This document shows, in pieces, positions 9,195 through 18,332 of a stretch of 64,000 nt of DNA. Positions within the stretch are counted from its first letter, which is position 1. Each line of letters begins with the position of its first letter. The DNA comes from Listeria cornellensis FSL F6-0969 (GTDB lineage Bacteria; Bacillota; Bacilli; Lactobacillales; Listeriaceae). The notes under the pieces were generated by a model, which was not told the DNA's origin, did not search any database, and saw nothing but the letters and a program-made list of their open reading frames with translations. A program made the position numbers and the translations under genes. The DNA lies in contig NZ_AODE01000019.1 of assembly GCF_000525855.1 (NCBI RefSeq), positions 1 to 64,000 on the forward strand. Reading direction: 5' to 3'.

Positions 9195-11827
9195 TTATTG
9201 TTGAAGGGAAACCCATTCTGTTGCATACGCAAGTGCATCTGCTAGTTTTTCTGGGTCTTTTCCGCCTGCTTGGGCTGTGTCTGGGCGTCCGCCACCGTTT
9301 CCACCGCAACGTGTCGCGATTTCTTTTAGTAATTTACCTGCGTGGTACCCTTCTTTAATAAGGTCTTCAGAGACAGCTGAGATGAGGCTTACTTTATCGT
9401 CATGGGCTGCGCCAAGAACTAAAATGCCGCTTGCTTTTGTTTCTTTCCAGTTGTCCATATATTGGCGTAACTGATTCATGTCTTTCGCGTTTACTTGTTT
9501 CGCGATGACTGCTACGCCACCAATATCTTCTGGATTGCTGAAAATATCTGCGCTTGCTGCATTTGCTAGTTTTGAAAGTAGAGATTCGTTTTCGCGTTTT
9601 ATTTCGCGCATTTCTTGATGCAATTGTTCTACTTTTTGTGGTGCTTCTTTTGGTGTCGTTTTAAGCAAGTGCGCTGTTTCTTTTAGGTAGTGTTCTTGTT
9701 GGTTCAGGAAACGGTATGCGGACTCGCCAGTGACTGCTTCAATACGGCGTGTTCCTGCTCCAATGCCGCTTTCGGAAATGATGTTGAAAAGTCCAATTTC
9801 GGAGGTGTTGCCTACGTGCAGACCTCCACAAAGTTCGATGCTGTAATCACCGATGCGGACAACGCGTACGACATCGCCGTATTTTTCGCCAAATAGAGCC
9901 ATCGCGCCAAGTTCTTTCGCTTCTTTGATTGGCATTTCTTTGATATCTACTGCGAGTTGTTCCCAGATTTTGCGGTTAACGATGTGTTCCATTTTTTGCA
10001 ATTCTGCGTCTGTAATTTGGCCAAAATGAGAGAAGTCAAAACGCAAGCGATTCGGTTCTACGAGCGAGCCGGCTTGGTTGACGTGATCGCCCAGTACGTC
10101 TTTTAACGCGCGGTGTAGTAAATGGGTTGCTGTGTGATTTTTCACGACACCGTAGCGGGAAGCTTTGTCTACTTCAAGCGTCACGTGATCGCCTTTGTTT
10201 AGACTACCCTCTTCGATACGCACTTCATGGATGTTTTGCTTGTTTGGTGTTTTTTGGACGTTCAATACTGCTGCGCTAAAACCAGATTTCTTAATCGTTC
10301 CTTGATCCGCGATTTGACCGCCACTTTCAGCGTAGAACGGTGTTTCTTTAAAAATCACTTGGACTTTATCGCCGCGTGATGCGCTTTCTGCTAAGCCACC
10401 GGATTTGATAATATAGAGAACTTCAGTTGCGACAGTCGTTGTTTCATAGCCTAAAAATGCACTTTTTTCAGTCAGGCTTGTTAAAAGCTCGGTTTGGACG
10501 CTCATGGATTTAACGTCAGCGCGCGCATTACGAGCACGATCGCGTTGTTTCGTCATTTCTGCTTCAAAGCCAGCGTGATCGACTGTTAAACCATTATCTT
10601 CCGCGTATTCTTCGGTCAGCTCCACCGGGAATCCGAATGTATCGTATAATTTGAAAATATCGGCACCGTTCATTTGACCAGAATCTTTTGCTGCCGCCAT
10701 CATCTCTTCTAGAATCGCCAAACCTTCATTTAGCGTCTCATGGAAGCGCTCTTCTTCGGTGCGCACGATTTTTTTGAATGAATTCGGTTTGTTTTTCTAC
10801 TTCTGGATAGTAGCTATTCATGATTTTGCCGACTACTGGCACAAGTTTATACATGAACGGCTCGTTGATATTTAAGTTTTTAGCGTAACGAACGGCACGG
10901 CGCAGCAAACGACGCAACACGTAGCCGCGGCCTTCGTTGGATGGTAAGGCACTATCACCGATTGCAAAAGCTACTGTACGCACATGGTCAGCGATAACTT
11001 TGAATGCTGTATCTGTTGCTGGATCTTGACCATATTTTTCACCAGAAATCGCCTCTACTTCGCGAATGATTGGCATGAATAGGTCTGTTTCGAAGTTCGT
11101 AGGCGCGTCTTGAATGATCGAAACCATCCGCTCCAAGCCCATCCCTGTATCAATGTTTTTCTTTGGAAGTGGTGTGTAGGTGCCATCTGCGTTGTGATTG
11201 AATTGCGAGAATACTAAGTTCCAAATTTCCAAATAGCGCTCGTTTTCGCCGCCTGGATAGAGTTCTGGATCTGTCGCATCGTTGCCATAAGCCTCCCCAC
11301 GGTCGTAAAAAAATCTCGCTATCAGGACCACTTGGACCTTCGCCGATATCCCAGAAATTGTCCTCAATCGGCACAATATGATCGTCTGTCAAGCCAACTT
11401 TTTCCTTCCAAATCGTCTTCGCTTCTTCGTCTTCTGGATAAACCGTTACGTATAATTTATCAGGGTCAAAGCCAATCCATTGCGGACTCGTCAAAAATTC
11501 CCAAGCCCAAACAATCGCTTCTTCTTTAAAATATTCGCCTATTGAAAAATTACCCAGCATTTCGAAAAATGTGTGATGGCGCGCTGTTTTACCAACGTTT
11601 TCGATATCGTTTGTGCGGATTGATTTTTGTGCATTGGTAATACGTGGGTTGTCCGGAATCACGCTACCGTCGAAATATTTTTTCAATGTCGCAACACCAC
11701 TATTAATCCATAGCAAAGATGCATCATTAATCGGCACGAGCGGCGCACTTGGCTCCACTTTATGGCCTTTTTCCTGGAAAAAATCAAGGAACATTTGTCT
11801 TACTTCAGCACTTGTTAGTTGTTTCAT
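9195..11827 (-). CDS. alaS: Alanyl-tRNA synthetase, frame broken twice
   Basis: Charges tRNA-Ala and edits mischarged Ser and Gly. Three frame segments together make about 876 aa, the normal length. In order they show the class II core ([38 protein letters not shown]), the tRNA-recognition region, the editing domain with [11 protein letters not shown] and the Cys-containing [16 protein letters not shown], and the C-terminal domain ([15 protein letters not shown]). The first break is at the A run 11307-11313, where one base fewer gives [13 protein letters not shown]. The second is at the T run 10769-10775, where one base fewer gives [13 protein letters not shown]. The start at 11827 follows AAAGGAGG. 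Because the gene is essential, I read both as sequence errors. It is controlled by an upstream T-box. Confidence 0.93.
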
Positions 11828-11865
11828 TTTATTTCCTCCTTTTTGGTTAGCGCGAGTATGAATAC

Positions 11866-12113
11866 AAAACAAAAAGCCTCATATCATCTCGCAATACAGG
11901 GACGAATATGTTCGCGGTACCACCCTGTTTGCAATGATATAAGACTTGATCATTACCTCTTTAGAATCCTTAACGCGGGATAAGACGAAAAATAGTCGTA
12001 ATGTGAGGTAGCACAGAAATCGCTGTCTCGTTTATGTTCTTCCAGCCATAGGAACATTTCTCTTGCAAACGGGCGTGTTTCTTTAAACTCACACTTATTT
12101 TTAGTTGTATGAT
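11866..12113 (-). ncRNA. T-box leader of alaS
   Basis: The minus strand carries the T-box sequence AGGGTGGTACCGCG (plus strand around 11911-11925), followed by a long terminator. There the segment ending GCAAACAGGG pairs with CCCTG.ATTGC and ATATCAT with ATGATAT, before CTTTTT. Uncharged tRNA-Ala should bind and favour the antiterminator. A GCT in the stem I region (TGTGCTACC) is a candidate specifier codon, but I could not confirm it by folding. Confidence 0.88.
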
Positions 12114-12120
12114 ACTTGAA

Positions 12121-12150
12121 ATTATAAAGGATATAGTGGCTTATTGTCAA
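12121..12150 (-). promoter_or_regulatory. Promoter of the alaS T-box transcript
   Basis: On the minus strand a perfect TTGACA (12145-12150) is followed after 18 bases by a perfect TATAAT (12121-12126). It lies just upstream of the T-box leader. Confidence 0.85.
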
Positions 12151-12161
12151 ACTTTATTGAA

Positions 12162-12191
12162 TGGACTTTATACAGCCATACGTTTTATAAT
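12162..12191 (+). promoter_or_regulatory. Promoter of the EVE-isochorismatase pair
   Basis: TATAAT at 12186-12191 with TGGACT at 12162-12167, spacing 18. It is divergent from the alaS promoter, and the transcript would start about 20 bases before the EVE gene. Confidence 0.5.
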
Positions 12192-12220
12192 GGGTGTATG
12201 ATAAAAAATAGGGAGAGAAG

Positions 12221-12682
12221 ATGATGAAATTGACGAAATATTGGATTGGTGTGGCTTCTTTGGACCATGTCGAATTAGGCGTGGAAGGTGGATTTTCTCA
12301 GTTGTGTCATGGGAAAGAAGCTCCGCTGAAACGGATGAAACCAGGGGATTGGTTGATTTATTATAGTCCGAAACAGGAACTTGATAGCGACGCGAAGTGC
12401 CAGTGTTTTACTGCGATTGGGCGTGTGAAGGGCGCGGATATTTATCCATTTGCGATGAGTGAGGCATTTGTGCCCTATCGTAAAGATATTGATTTTTTCC
12501 CTGATGCAAAACAAGTGCCTTTACATGCTATAACGCATCTAGAAGCGTGGCAAAAGTATCGTTCTTCTTTGCGTTATGGGCATTTTGAAATCGATAAGGA
12601 TTTCTTTTTAGTAATTGCGGAGCGGATGGGTTTGCCGATGAAATATGAAACTTCGAAGGGTGTGATGAATGATGGTGAGTGA
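12221..12682 (+). CDS. EVE domain protein (UPF0310)
   Basis: Stand-alone EVE domain of about 153 aa. EVE domains belong to the PUA-like fold and bind modified bases in DNA or RNA; the exact target of this protein is unknown. Visible family features are KYWIGVASLDHVELG at the N-terminus, KRMKPGDWLIYYSPK (about 45-59), CFTAIGRVKGADIY and the C-terminal FLVIAERMGLP. ATG codons at 12221 and 12224 both fit behind GGGAGAGAAG. The next gene begins inside its 3' end, so the two are probably translated together. It could have a role in RNA modification or in restriction-like sensing, but nothing nearby supports the second. Confidence 0.85.
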   Translation: MMKLTKYWIGVASLDHVELGVEGGFSQLCHGKEAPLKRMKPGDWLIYYSPKQELDSDAKCQCFTAIGRVKGADIYPFAMSEAFVPYRKDIDFFPDAKQVPLHAITHLEAWQKYRSSLRYGHFEIDKDFFLVIAERMGLPMKYETSKGVMNDGE

Positions 12683-13166
12683 TGTTTTGGTTGTGATTGA
12701 TTTGCAAAACGGGGTGCATTCGGTGGATTATCCGTTAGCAAATTTGGAGCGTGTGTTGGATGGTGTGAATCAGCGGATTGCGATGTATCGGGATGCAGGG
12801 AAACCGGTGATTTTTGTTCAGCATGTGGATGAGGCATTGGTGATTGGAAATGATGCGTGGGCGTTGATGCCGGAATTGGATTGTCGACATGATGATATTT
12901 ATGTGAATAAGACGCATGCGAATTCGTTTTTTAAGACGGAATTGCCGGCGATTCTTGCTAGTTTAGATGTGGAGAAGATTGAGTTTTGCGGCGCGCAGAC
13001 GGAATATTGTGTGGATACGACGGTTCGATTTGCGCATGGATTGGGATTTGACAGCTATATGGTGCGCGGATTGCATACGACGGCGGATAGTGATTTGATG
13101 GATGCGGAAACGATTATGGCGCATCATGAGTCGCTTTGGGATAAGAGATTTTTGACATTTTTGTGA
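12672..13166 (+). CDS. Isochorismatase-family cysteine hydrolase
   Basis: Cytoplasmic cysteine hydrolase of about 164 aa. The catalytic triad of the family is visible: Asp in VVIDLQNGVH, Lys in YVNKTHANSFF and Cys in CGAQTEYCVDTT (about residue 117). The family includes nicotinamidases and isochorismatases, and many members have unknown substrates. No residues here decide between these. It overlaps the EVE gene by 11 bases and ends at a strong hairpin. Start ATGs are at 12669 and 12672. Confidence 0.85.
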   Translation: MVSDVLVVIDLQNGVHSVDYPLANLERVLDGVNQRIAMYRDAGKPVIFVQHVDEALVIGNDAWALMPELDCRHDDIYVNKTHANSFFKTELPAILASLDVEKIEFCGAQTEYCVDTTVRFAHGLGFDSYMVRGLHTTADSDLMDAETIMAHHESLWDKRFLTFL

Positions 13167-13170
13167 TTAA

Positions 13171-13216
13171 AAATAAGCCCAATCAGATTCACGAAAGAAT
13201 CTGATTGGGCTTATTT
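13171..13216. terminator. Bidirectional terminator, 20-bp perfect stem
   Basis: AAATAAGCCCAATCAGATTC (13171-13190) is exactly complementary to 13197-13216, with a six-base loop. T- and A-rich ends on both sides let it serve both the hydrolase gene and the convergent ABC transporter operon. Confidence 0.9.
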
Positions 13217-13228
13217 TATTTACTACCC

Positions 13229-13912
13229 TTAGACTGTTACCATTTGCTCTTTTACATCAAACTTACCGTTTTTCATCGTGATTTTCACATCGGAAACTTT
13301 CGCGATTTCTGGGTCATGCGTTACCATGACAACGCACTTCCCTTCTTTGTGCGCCAAGTCTTGGAATAGCGTCACGACTTCTTTACTCGTGCGTTCGTCG
13401 AGATTTCCTGTGGGTTCATCTGCTACGATTAACTCGGTTTCGCAACATAGGGCGCGGGCGATCGATACGCGTTGTTGTTGTCCTCCGCTTAATGTGAGGA
13501 CTTTTTGGCGTGCCATTTTTTCGTCAATGCCGACTTTTGCGAGCATGTCGAGTGCGAATTGGCGCTTGTCTTTTTGATCTACATGCGTGATTTCCATTGC
13601 GGTTGTCACGTTTTGAAGTGCTGTCATGTAAGTCAGTAGGTTATAACTTTGGAACACGATGGAAACGTATTGATTGCGATATTTGTTGAGACCTATTTTT
13701 TTCAAGGACAGGCCTTTGTAGAAAATATCGCCGTCTTTTTGTGAATCTAGACCACCAGCGAGGGACAGGAAAGTGGTTTTTCCTGATCCCGAGCTGCCAA
13801 CGACGGTGTAGAAAACGCCAGTCGCGAAGGTGTAGTTTATTTTATCGAGAATTGGATTATCATTTTGGTGGTAGGAATAGCTTACATCTGAGAATTCGAG
13901 AATTTTTGTCAT
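13229..13912 (-). CDS. ABC transporter ATP-binding protein (MacB/LolD type)
   Basis: Nucleotide-binding subunit, 227 aa, partner of the FtsX-like permease upstream. Walker A is GSSGSGKTT (about 38-46), the Q-loop is in VFQSYNLL, the signature is LSGGQQQR, Walker B is LIVADEPTG and the H-loop is VVMVTHDPEIA. The ATG at 13912 is preferred over the GTG at 13921 because of GGAG spacing. Thirteen bases separate it from the permease gene. MacB-like systems of this type usually export or respond to antimicrobial peptides, or act in envelope stress; here that is inferred from the neighbouring two-component system. Confidence 0.9.
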   Translation of the reverse strand: MTKILEFSDVSYSYHQNDNPILDKINYTFATGVFYTVVGSSGSGKTTFLSLAGGLDSQKDGDIFYKGLSLKKIGLNKYRNQYVSIVFQSYNLLTYMTALQNVTTAMEITHVDQKDKRQFALDMLAKVGIDEKMARQKVLTLSGGQQQRVSIARALCCETELIVADEPTGNLDERTSKEVVTLFQDLAHKEGKCVVMVTHDPEIAKVSDVKITMKNGKFDVKEQMVTV

Positions 13913-13925
13913 AAAGGTCACGCTC

Positions 13926-15437
13926 CTATTCTTGTTTTGTTAAGATTGTTTTCGGATTCATACGTAAAATTAGGATGGATGGGAGTAATACGGAGATGAA
14001 GGCTATACCAACGCCGATACCGCCCATTTTCAACATATCTTCAAGGCTGACTTGGATATCCAGTGATTTGATTTCTGCTGTGTTGGATGTTAGGGATGAA
14101 CCGAATCCTTGACCTGGTCCGCCGCCATTTCCGCCTGGCCCACCTTGGTTGCTCGTTGTGGATGTCGATTCGGATGCTGTTGCGTTTTGTTGGGTTAGTA
14201 GCTGGTTTCCAACGACTTGTGCTACGTAATGACTGCTCACCGCGGCAATTCCGAATGATAGCACCGCCACCACTAAAATTTCCACGAGGAACTGGCCGAT
14301 TAGTTTGGAGCGTTTTTCACCGATGGCTAGTAACACGCCCATTTCGTATTTACGTTCGCGAATTTGCATCATAACAAGTAATGCCAAGATAAGTGCTCCC
14401 GCAATGGTTACGATATAGACAACGTTTTTCGAGAACGAAGCTACGTTGTTGATAGGTCCGATCATTTGTTGGTACGTCGCGTCATTGGCATCTAATTTGA
14501 ATGTATCCCAATCCACCGCGCTTACTTTTTTAGCTTCTTTTTCAAAAGCCGTAATGTTTTCTGCGTCATCCATGAAGTAAACCGCGGAATCGACTGTGTC
14601 TTTTGCATCGCTGCCTTTGATTGTATTGGCAACTGTATATGGTACGTAAATTGTGTTATAAGGATTTAAGAATGAGAAATTCGCTGCTGCGTCACTTCCT
14701 GAATCGCTTGTTTTATAAATACCTTTGATTGTTAATTCTACAGTTGTAGCTTCGTCGCTGGATTGGATTTTAATTTTGTCCCCAACTTTAAGGTCATTGG
14801 CTTCTGCTAATGTTTTTTCGATCATGACAACGTTTTTACCGACGTCGCTTGCTGTAATGGCTTTCCCAGATACGAGTTTGTCAGTACCTGCTTTGAATGT
14901 CGTTGCTGTCGCGGAATCGAGTACGCCGGAAACTGTTAAGTCTGCTTGAACCATTTGCGGACGGCTAGAGTCGCTGCTATCATCTGCTGGTGCTTTATCG
15001 CCTGTTGTCGTTGTTGATGTGGAATCATCTGATTGTGATGTATCGCTCGATGATTTAATTGGATCAAAACCGGATGCTAATGCTTGGGTGTTTGAATAGA
15101 GATTGTAACCTGATACGTGATCAAGTGTGGCTAGCTTCTTCGCTGCTGCCACGGATACTGGTGTAGATTCAAACATTTTTGGTTTACTGCTAGTCGTGCT
15201 ACTGCTTGATGATGAAGATTCTGTTTGCTGCGACTTCATTTGTTTTTCGCGGTCAACGCTTAAGGTCACGTCCCCACCTAGTTCTTGTCTTGCTAGCTCG
15301 CTTGCTTTATTTGCCGCGGATTGGATGGTGAATCCGGAAAGAATAAGTACGCACACGATTGTAAAAATAAATAATTGCAAAATGGTTCTTCCTTTTCTTG
15401 CTTTCATGCTCAGTAATGCTCGTTTGATAAAATTCAT
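13926..15437 (-). CDS. ABC transporter permease (FtsX/MacB-like)
   Basis: Integral membrane subunit, 503 aa. It has one N-terminal transmembrane helix (ILQLFIFTIVCVLILSGF, about 20-37), a large extracytoplasmic domain, then three helices in the C-terminal FtsX domain (near VVYIVTIAGALILALLVM, FLVEILVVAVLSFGIAAV and VGIAFISVLLPSILIL). The external domain carries two low-complexity stretches, one Ser/Thr/Asp-rich at about 85-160 and one Gly-rich before the last helices. GGAGGAAA precedes the ATG. The gene is divergent from the response regulator and histidine kinase genes, an arrangement typical of peptide-sensing ABC/TCS modules. Confidence 0.88.
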   Translation of the reverse strand: MNFIKRALLSMKARKGRTILQLFIFTIVCVLILSGFTIQSAANKASELARQELGGDVTLSVDREKQMKSQQTESSSSSSSTTSSKPKMFESTPVSVAAAKKLATLDHVSGYNLYSNTQALASGFDPIKSSSDTSQSDDSTSTTTTGDKAPADDSSDSSRPQMVQADLTVSGVLDSATATTFKAGTDKLVSGKAITASDVGKNVVMIEKTLAEANDLKVGDKIKIQSSDEATTVELTIKGIYKTSDSGSDAAANFSFLNPYNTIYVPYTVANTIKGSDAKDTVDSAVYFMDDAENITAFEKEAKKVSAVDWDTFKLDANDATYQQMIGPINNVASFSKNVVYIVTIAGALILALLVMMQIRERKYEMGVLLAIGEKRSKLIGQFLVEILVVAVLSFGIAAVSSHYVAQVVGNQLLTQQNATASESTSTTSNQGGPGGNGGGPGQGFGSSLTSNTAEIKSLDIQVSLEDMLKMGGIGVGIAFISVLLPSILILRMNPKTILTKQE

Positions 15438-15549
15438 ATCGTTTCCTCCATTTCGTCTTGCTCTTTCTATAGATTAGCCTTAAGTTATGAAAAAGTTGTG
15501 AACAAACTGTGTGCGGTATTTTAAACTTTTGCTAAAAACATTATTTAAC

Positions 15550-15578
15550 TTGATTTTGTTATGAATATAGTCTAATTT
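15550..15578 (+). promoter_or_regulatory. Candidate promoter of the two-component system
   Basis: TTGATT (15550-15555) and TAATTT (15573-15578) are 17 bases apart, about 35 bases before the response regulator start. Moderate match only. Confidence 0.4.
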
Positions 15579-15613
15579 TAAGGGAGAGCTTTAATGAGAG
15601 AGAGGCAAAAACG

Positions 15614-16306
15614 ATGAAATTATTAATGATAGAAGATAACGTCAGTGTTTGTACGATGATTGAGATGTTTTTTATGAAGGAAAAGATAGACGCCACGTTT
15701 GTGCATGATGGTTTGGAAGGTTTTGAGACATTTGGTAAGGAAGATTGGGATATCGTGATTATCGATTTGATGTTGCCGGGAATGGATGGCATGACGATTT
15801 GCCATAAAATTCGTGAGACGAGCGATGTGCCAATTATTATTTTGACGGCGAAGGAATCGGAGTCAGATCAGGTTCTGGGACTTGAAATTGGTGCGGACGA
15901 TTATGTGACGAAGCCGTTTAGTCCACTCACGTTGATGGCGCGGATCAAGGCTGTGACACGTCGCAAAGGGCAAAACGCTGATGCGACAAAACCTGCGGAC
16001 GACGATATTTTAGAAACGAAATATTTCAAAATTAGTAAAAAAACTAGGGAAATGTATTTTGAGGGGCGGTTACTCGAGGCTTTGACGCCGAAGGAATTTG
16101 ATTTGTTATACTTCTTGATGCAGCATCCACGCCAGGTTTTTTCGCGAGAACAGTTATTAGAACAGGTTTGGGGTTACCAATTTTATGGAGATGAGCGTAC
16201 GGTGGACGTGCATATCAAACGATTGCGGCAGAAAATCGCGACCGAAGACCACCCGTTTCTTCATACCATATGGGGCGTCGGCTATAAATTCGATGAAACG
16301 GAATGA
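15614..16306 (+). CDS. OmpR-family response regulator
   Basis: DNA-binding regulator, 230 aa. The receiver domain (1-120) has the acidic pocket (IEDN), the phospho-acceptor Asp in VIIDLMLPGMDG (about 52), the conserved Thr in ILTAKES and Lys in YVTKPFSP. The C-terminal winged helix shows LTPKEFDLLYFLMQHP, FSREQLLEQVWGYQFYG and RTVDVHIKRLRQKI. It sits directly before its kinase and is divergent from the ABC transporter, which is probably its main target. The start ATG follows GAGAGGC. Confidence 0.93.
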   Translation: MKLLMIEDNVSVCTMIEMFFMKEKIDATFVHDGLEGFETFGKEDWDIVIIDLMLPGMDGMTICHKIRETSDVPIIILTAKESESDQVLGLEIGADDYVTKPFSPLTLMARIKAVTRRKGQNADATKPADDDILETKYFKISKKTREMYFEGRLLEALTPKEFDLLYFLMQHPRQVFSREQLLEQVWGYQFYGDERTVDVHIKRLRQKIATEDHPFLHTIWGVGYKFDETE

Positions 16307-16311
16307 TACGT

Positions 16312-17748
16312 ATGAAATTTAAATACTTTTATCAGCTTTTTTTGACACAGTTTATTATTTTGTTTATCGCCTGTTTGATGATTGGGTTGCTGATTTCGCA
16401 TTTTATGAAGGATTATTTGTATGAAGCGCAAGTTTCTGATTTGACGGCGTATGGGGAAGAAATTTCGAAAGATGTGCAAAACATGTCTAGCCATGAAACT
16501 GGAAATCCTGTTTTGCAGACGTATCAGCAGATTTTAGGCGTGAAGAATATCCATTACGTGATTTTCGATGACACAGCTGCGATTATATATCCGCAAACGC
16601 ATCGCCCGCTTCCCCCCGATTTCCATTTAAAAACGGACGAATGGAAGGAGTTGCAGGAAGGCAAGACAGTTTCGACATTGGTGGATACGCGCTTTACTGA
16701 CCAATTGACGCGCGTGAGTATTCCGATTGAAAAAAATGGCGAATTTGCCGGTGGAATCATGCTCACCTCACCAATTAGTGGCACCGAGAAAGTCATCGGC
16801 AAAATTAATTGGTACGTTTTCTACACGATTCTCATTTCGATTACGATCGCCCTGATTTTGAGCGCGATTATTGCAAAACTACAAGTGAACCGCTTCCGCA
16901 AGCTAAGTTCGGCGACGAAAGAAGTCATTAAGGGCAATTATAGTGTGCGTTTGAAGGAAAGTTCAATCGATGAGATTGGCGCGCTGGCCGGTGATTTTAA
17001 CAAGATGACGCAGACGCTGGAAGAATCCGCGATTGAGATTGAGCGCCAAGAAAAGCGCCGCCGCCAGTTTATCGCCGATGTTTCCCATGAAATGCGGACG
17101 CCACTCACGACGATTAGCGGTTTGACAGAAGGTTTAGTCAACGATATTATTCCAAAAAGCGAGACAGATCGCTGTATTGCGTTGATTGATACCGAGGCAC
17201 GGCGCTTGGCAAGGCTTGTGAATGAGAATCTCGATTATGAGCGTATTCGTTCGAATCAGATTCAGCTGCATAAAACGACTTTCGCCGCACATGAATTTTT
17301 AGATATTATCAAGGATCAACTGCAACTAACCGCGGAAGATAAAGGCGATAGGATTATTGTTGATACGCGAGAATCCGTTCAAATTTTTGCAGACTACGAC
17401 CGATTGATGCAAGTTTTCATCAATATCGTGAAAAACAGCATCCAGTTTACCGAAAACGGCACGATTACCCTTTCGGCGAGGCAGGAATATAAAGAAACGA
17501 TTTTCGAGATTAGCGATACTGGAATTGGCATGGATGAATCCGAAGTCGAGCAGATTTGGGATCGCTTCTACAAAGCCGATATGTCACGGACGAGCACAAA
17601 GTTCGGCGAATCCGGCATTGGGCTGTCGATTGTGAAGCAGTTGATTAGCTATCATGATGGTGAGGTCAGCGTGCATAGCATGGCTGGTGAAGGAACTACA
17701 TTTACGATTAAATTGCCATTTTTTGCGGATAATGACGGTGACAAATAA
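16312..17748 (+). CDS. Sensor histidine kinase
   Basis: Membrane kinase of about 478 aa, partner of the preceding regulator. TM1 lies at about 8-30 (LFLTQFIILFIACLMIGLLI), followed by an extracellular sensor domain of about 120 residues, TM2 (WYVFYTILISITIALILSAI), and a HAMP domain. Then come the H-box FIADVSHEMRTPLTTISG with the phospho-accepting His, the N-box INIVKNSIQ, and the G boxes DTGIGMDESEV and GIGLSIVKQL. ATG at 16303 overlaps the regulator's stop (ATGA); ATG at 16312 has better spacing from GGAA. Either start is possible. Confidence 0.92.
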   Translation: MKFKYFYQLFLTQFIILFIACLMIGLLISHFMKDYLYEAQVSDLTAYGEEISKDVQNMSSHETGNPVLQTYQQILGVKNIHYVIFDDTAAIIYPQTHRPLPPDFHLKTDEWKELQEGKTVSTLVDTRFTDQLTRVSIPIEKNGEFAGGIMLTSPISGTEKVIGKINWYVFYTILISITIALILSAIIAKLQVNRFRKLSSATKEVIKGNYSVRLKESSIDEIGALAGDFNKMTQTLEESAIEIERQEKRRRQFIADVSHEMRTPLTTISGLTEGLVNDIIPKSETDRCIALIDTEARRLARLVNENLDYERIRSNQIQLHKTTFAAHEFLDIIKDQLQLTAEDKGDRIIVDTRESVQIFADYDRLMQVFINIVKNSIQFTENGTITLSARQEYKETIFEISDTGIGMDESEVEQIWDRFYKADMSRTSTKFGESGIGLSIVKQLISYHDGEVSVHSMAGEGTTFTIKLPFFADNDGDK

Positions 17749-17755
17749 AAAAGCA

Positions 17756-17799
17756 AATAGGCTGATTGAGATAATAACTACATTCTCAACCAGCCTATT
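17756..17799. terminator. Terminator between the kinase gene and the small-ORF pair
   Basis: AATAGGCTGATTGAGA (17756-17771) pairs with TCTCAACCAGCCTATT (17784-17799), with one mismatch. On the minus strand GCTTTTTTATT follows, so the stronger termination is for the minus-strand small ORFs. It also closes the kinase gene. Confidence 0.75.
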
Positions 17800-17807
17800 A
17801 ATATTTA

Positions 17808-17934
17808 TTAGTCAAATTCCTTTTTTTCGTTTATACTCAACCTAGTCTTGTTTCCTACATCCACGAAATCATATTTAAAGCCATAAAAAAAATGCCAACC
17901 TTTTAAGAAATCGCATCTTCAGCCACTTTTTCAT
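17808..17934 (-). CDS. Small basic protein, about 41 aa after frame repair
   Basis: The ATG at 17934 is preceded by CAGGAGC. The frame as written stops after 19 codons inside the eight-base run 17885-17892. With one base fewer it continues as KRLAFFYGFKYDFVDVGN and ends in KKEFD with a double stop, just before the terminator at 17799. The N-terminus is basic and hydrophobic (MKKWLKMRFLKRL). No family recognised. The repaired reading follows the same one-base overcall seen throughout the window. Confidence 0.5.
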
Positions 17935-18005
17935 TTCAATAATGCTCCTGACTATAATTTTTTATATCAATGTTTACTTTTCCAATAAAAAAACATATCT
18001 CTAGA

Positions 18006-18150
18006 TCACAAAACTATTCCAAATCCTATTGGAATAAGTAATGGTTTTGCATGAGTGATTAAAAAGTAAATAACAAAAAAAAACGATAGCAACTGCCCAA
18101 ATCCATAATCTTATTTCTTGATATGTTTGCGATTTATTATTAATCCTCAT
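18006..18150 (-). CDS. Small membrane protein, about 47 aa after frame repair
   Basis: The ATG at 18150 has a strong ribosome binding site (GGAAGGAGGC). As written the frame runs 49 codons to 18001 with a poor C-terminus. Removing one base from the nine-base run 18075-18083 gives a cleaner protein: a polar N-terminus (MRINNKSQTYQEI), then a hydrophobic segment LWIWAVAIVFFVIYFLI, then KPLLIPIGFGIVL. No family recognised. It lies 71 bases upstream of the other small ORF on the same strand, so they may form one operon. The rest of 17800-18280 shows no other gene. Confidence 0.5.
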
Positions 18151-18282
18151 ATTAAAAGCCTCCTTCCACATACAATTTTACATGATAAATAACTACATTT
18201 TGGGAGGTCATAATGTTAATTTCAAGATTAAATTATAAACTTTTAGACATATTTTAATGCGATAAACCAAAATTTTCTCCAT

Positions 18283-18318
18283 AAAAAAAACGCCTCACCT
18301 ATTTTTCAGGCAAGACGT
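18283..18318 (-). terminator. Terminator of the DUF4180 gene
   Basis: On the minus strand ACGTCTTGCCT and AGGTGAGGCGT form a stem with wobble pairs and one mismatch, followed by eight T residues (plus-strand A run 18283-18290). Confidence 0.75.
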
Positions 18319-18332
18319 AATTTCACTATTTC

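Noticed and set aside
9195-11827. alaS, recJ, obg, secDF and others as pseudogenes
   Set aside because: Essential single-copy genes with otherwise intact motifs, all disrupted by single-base run-length changes; error is far more likely.
18212-18256. 14-codon plus-strand ORF with GGGAGGT before its ATG
   Set aside because: Very short, no terminator or conservation evidence; the GGGAGG is probably chance in an AT-rich leader.
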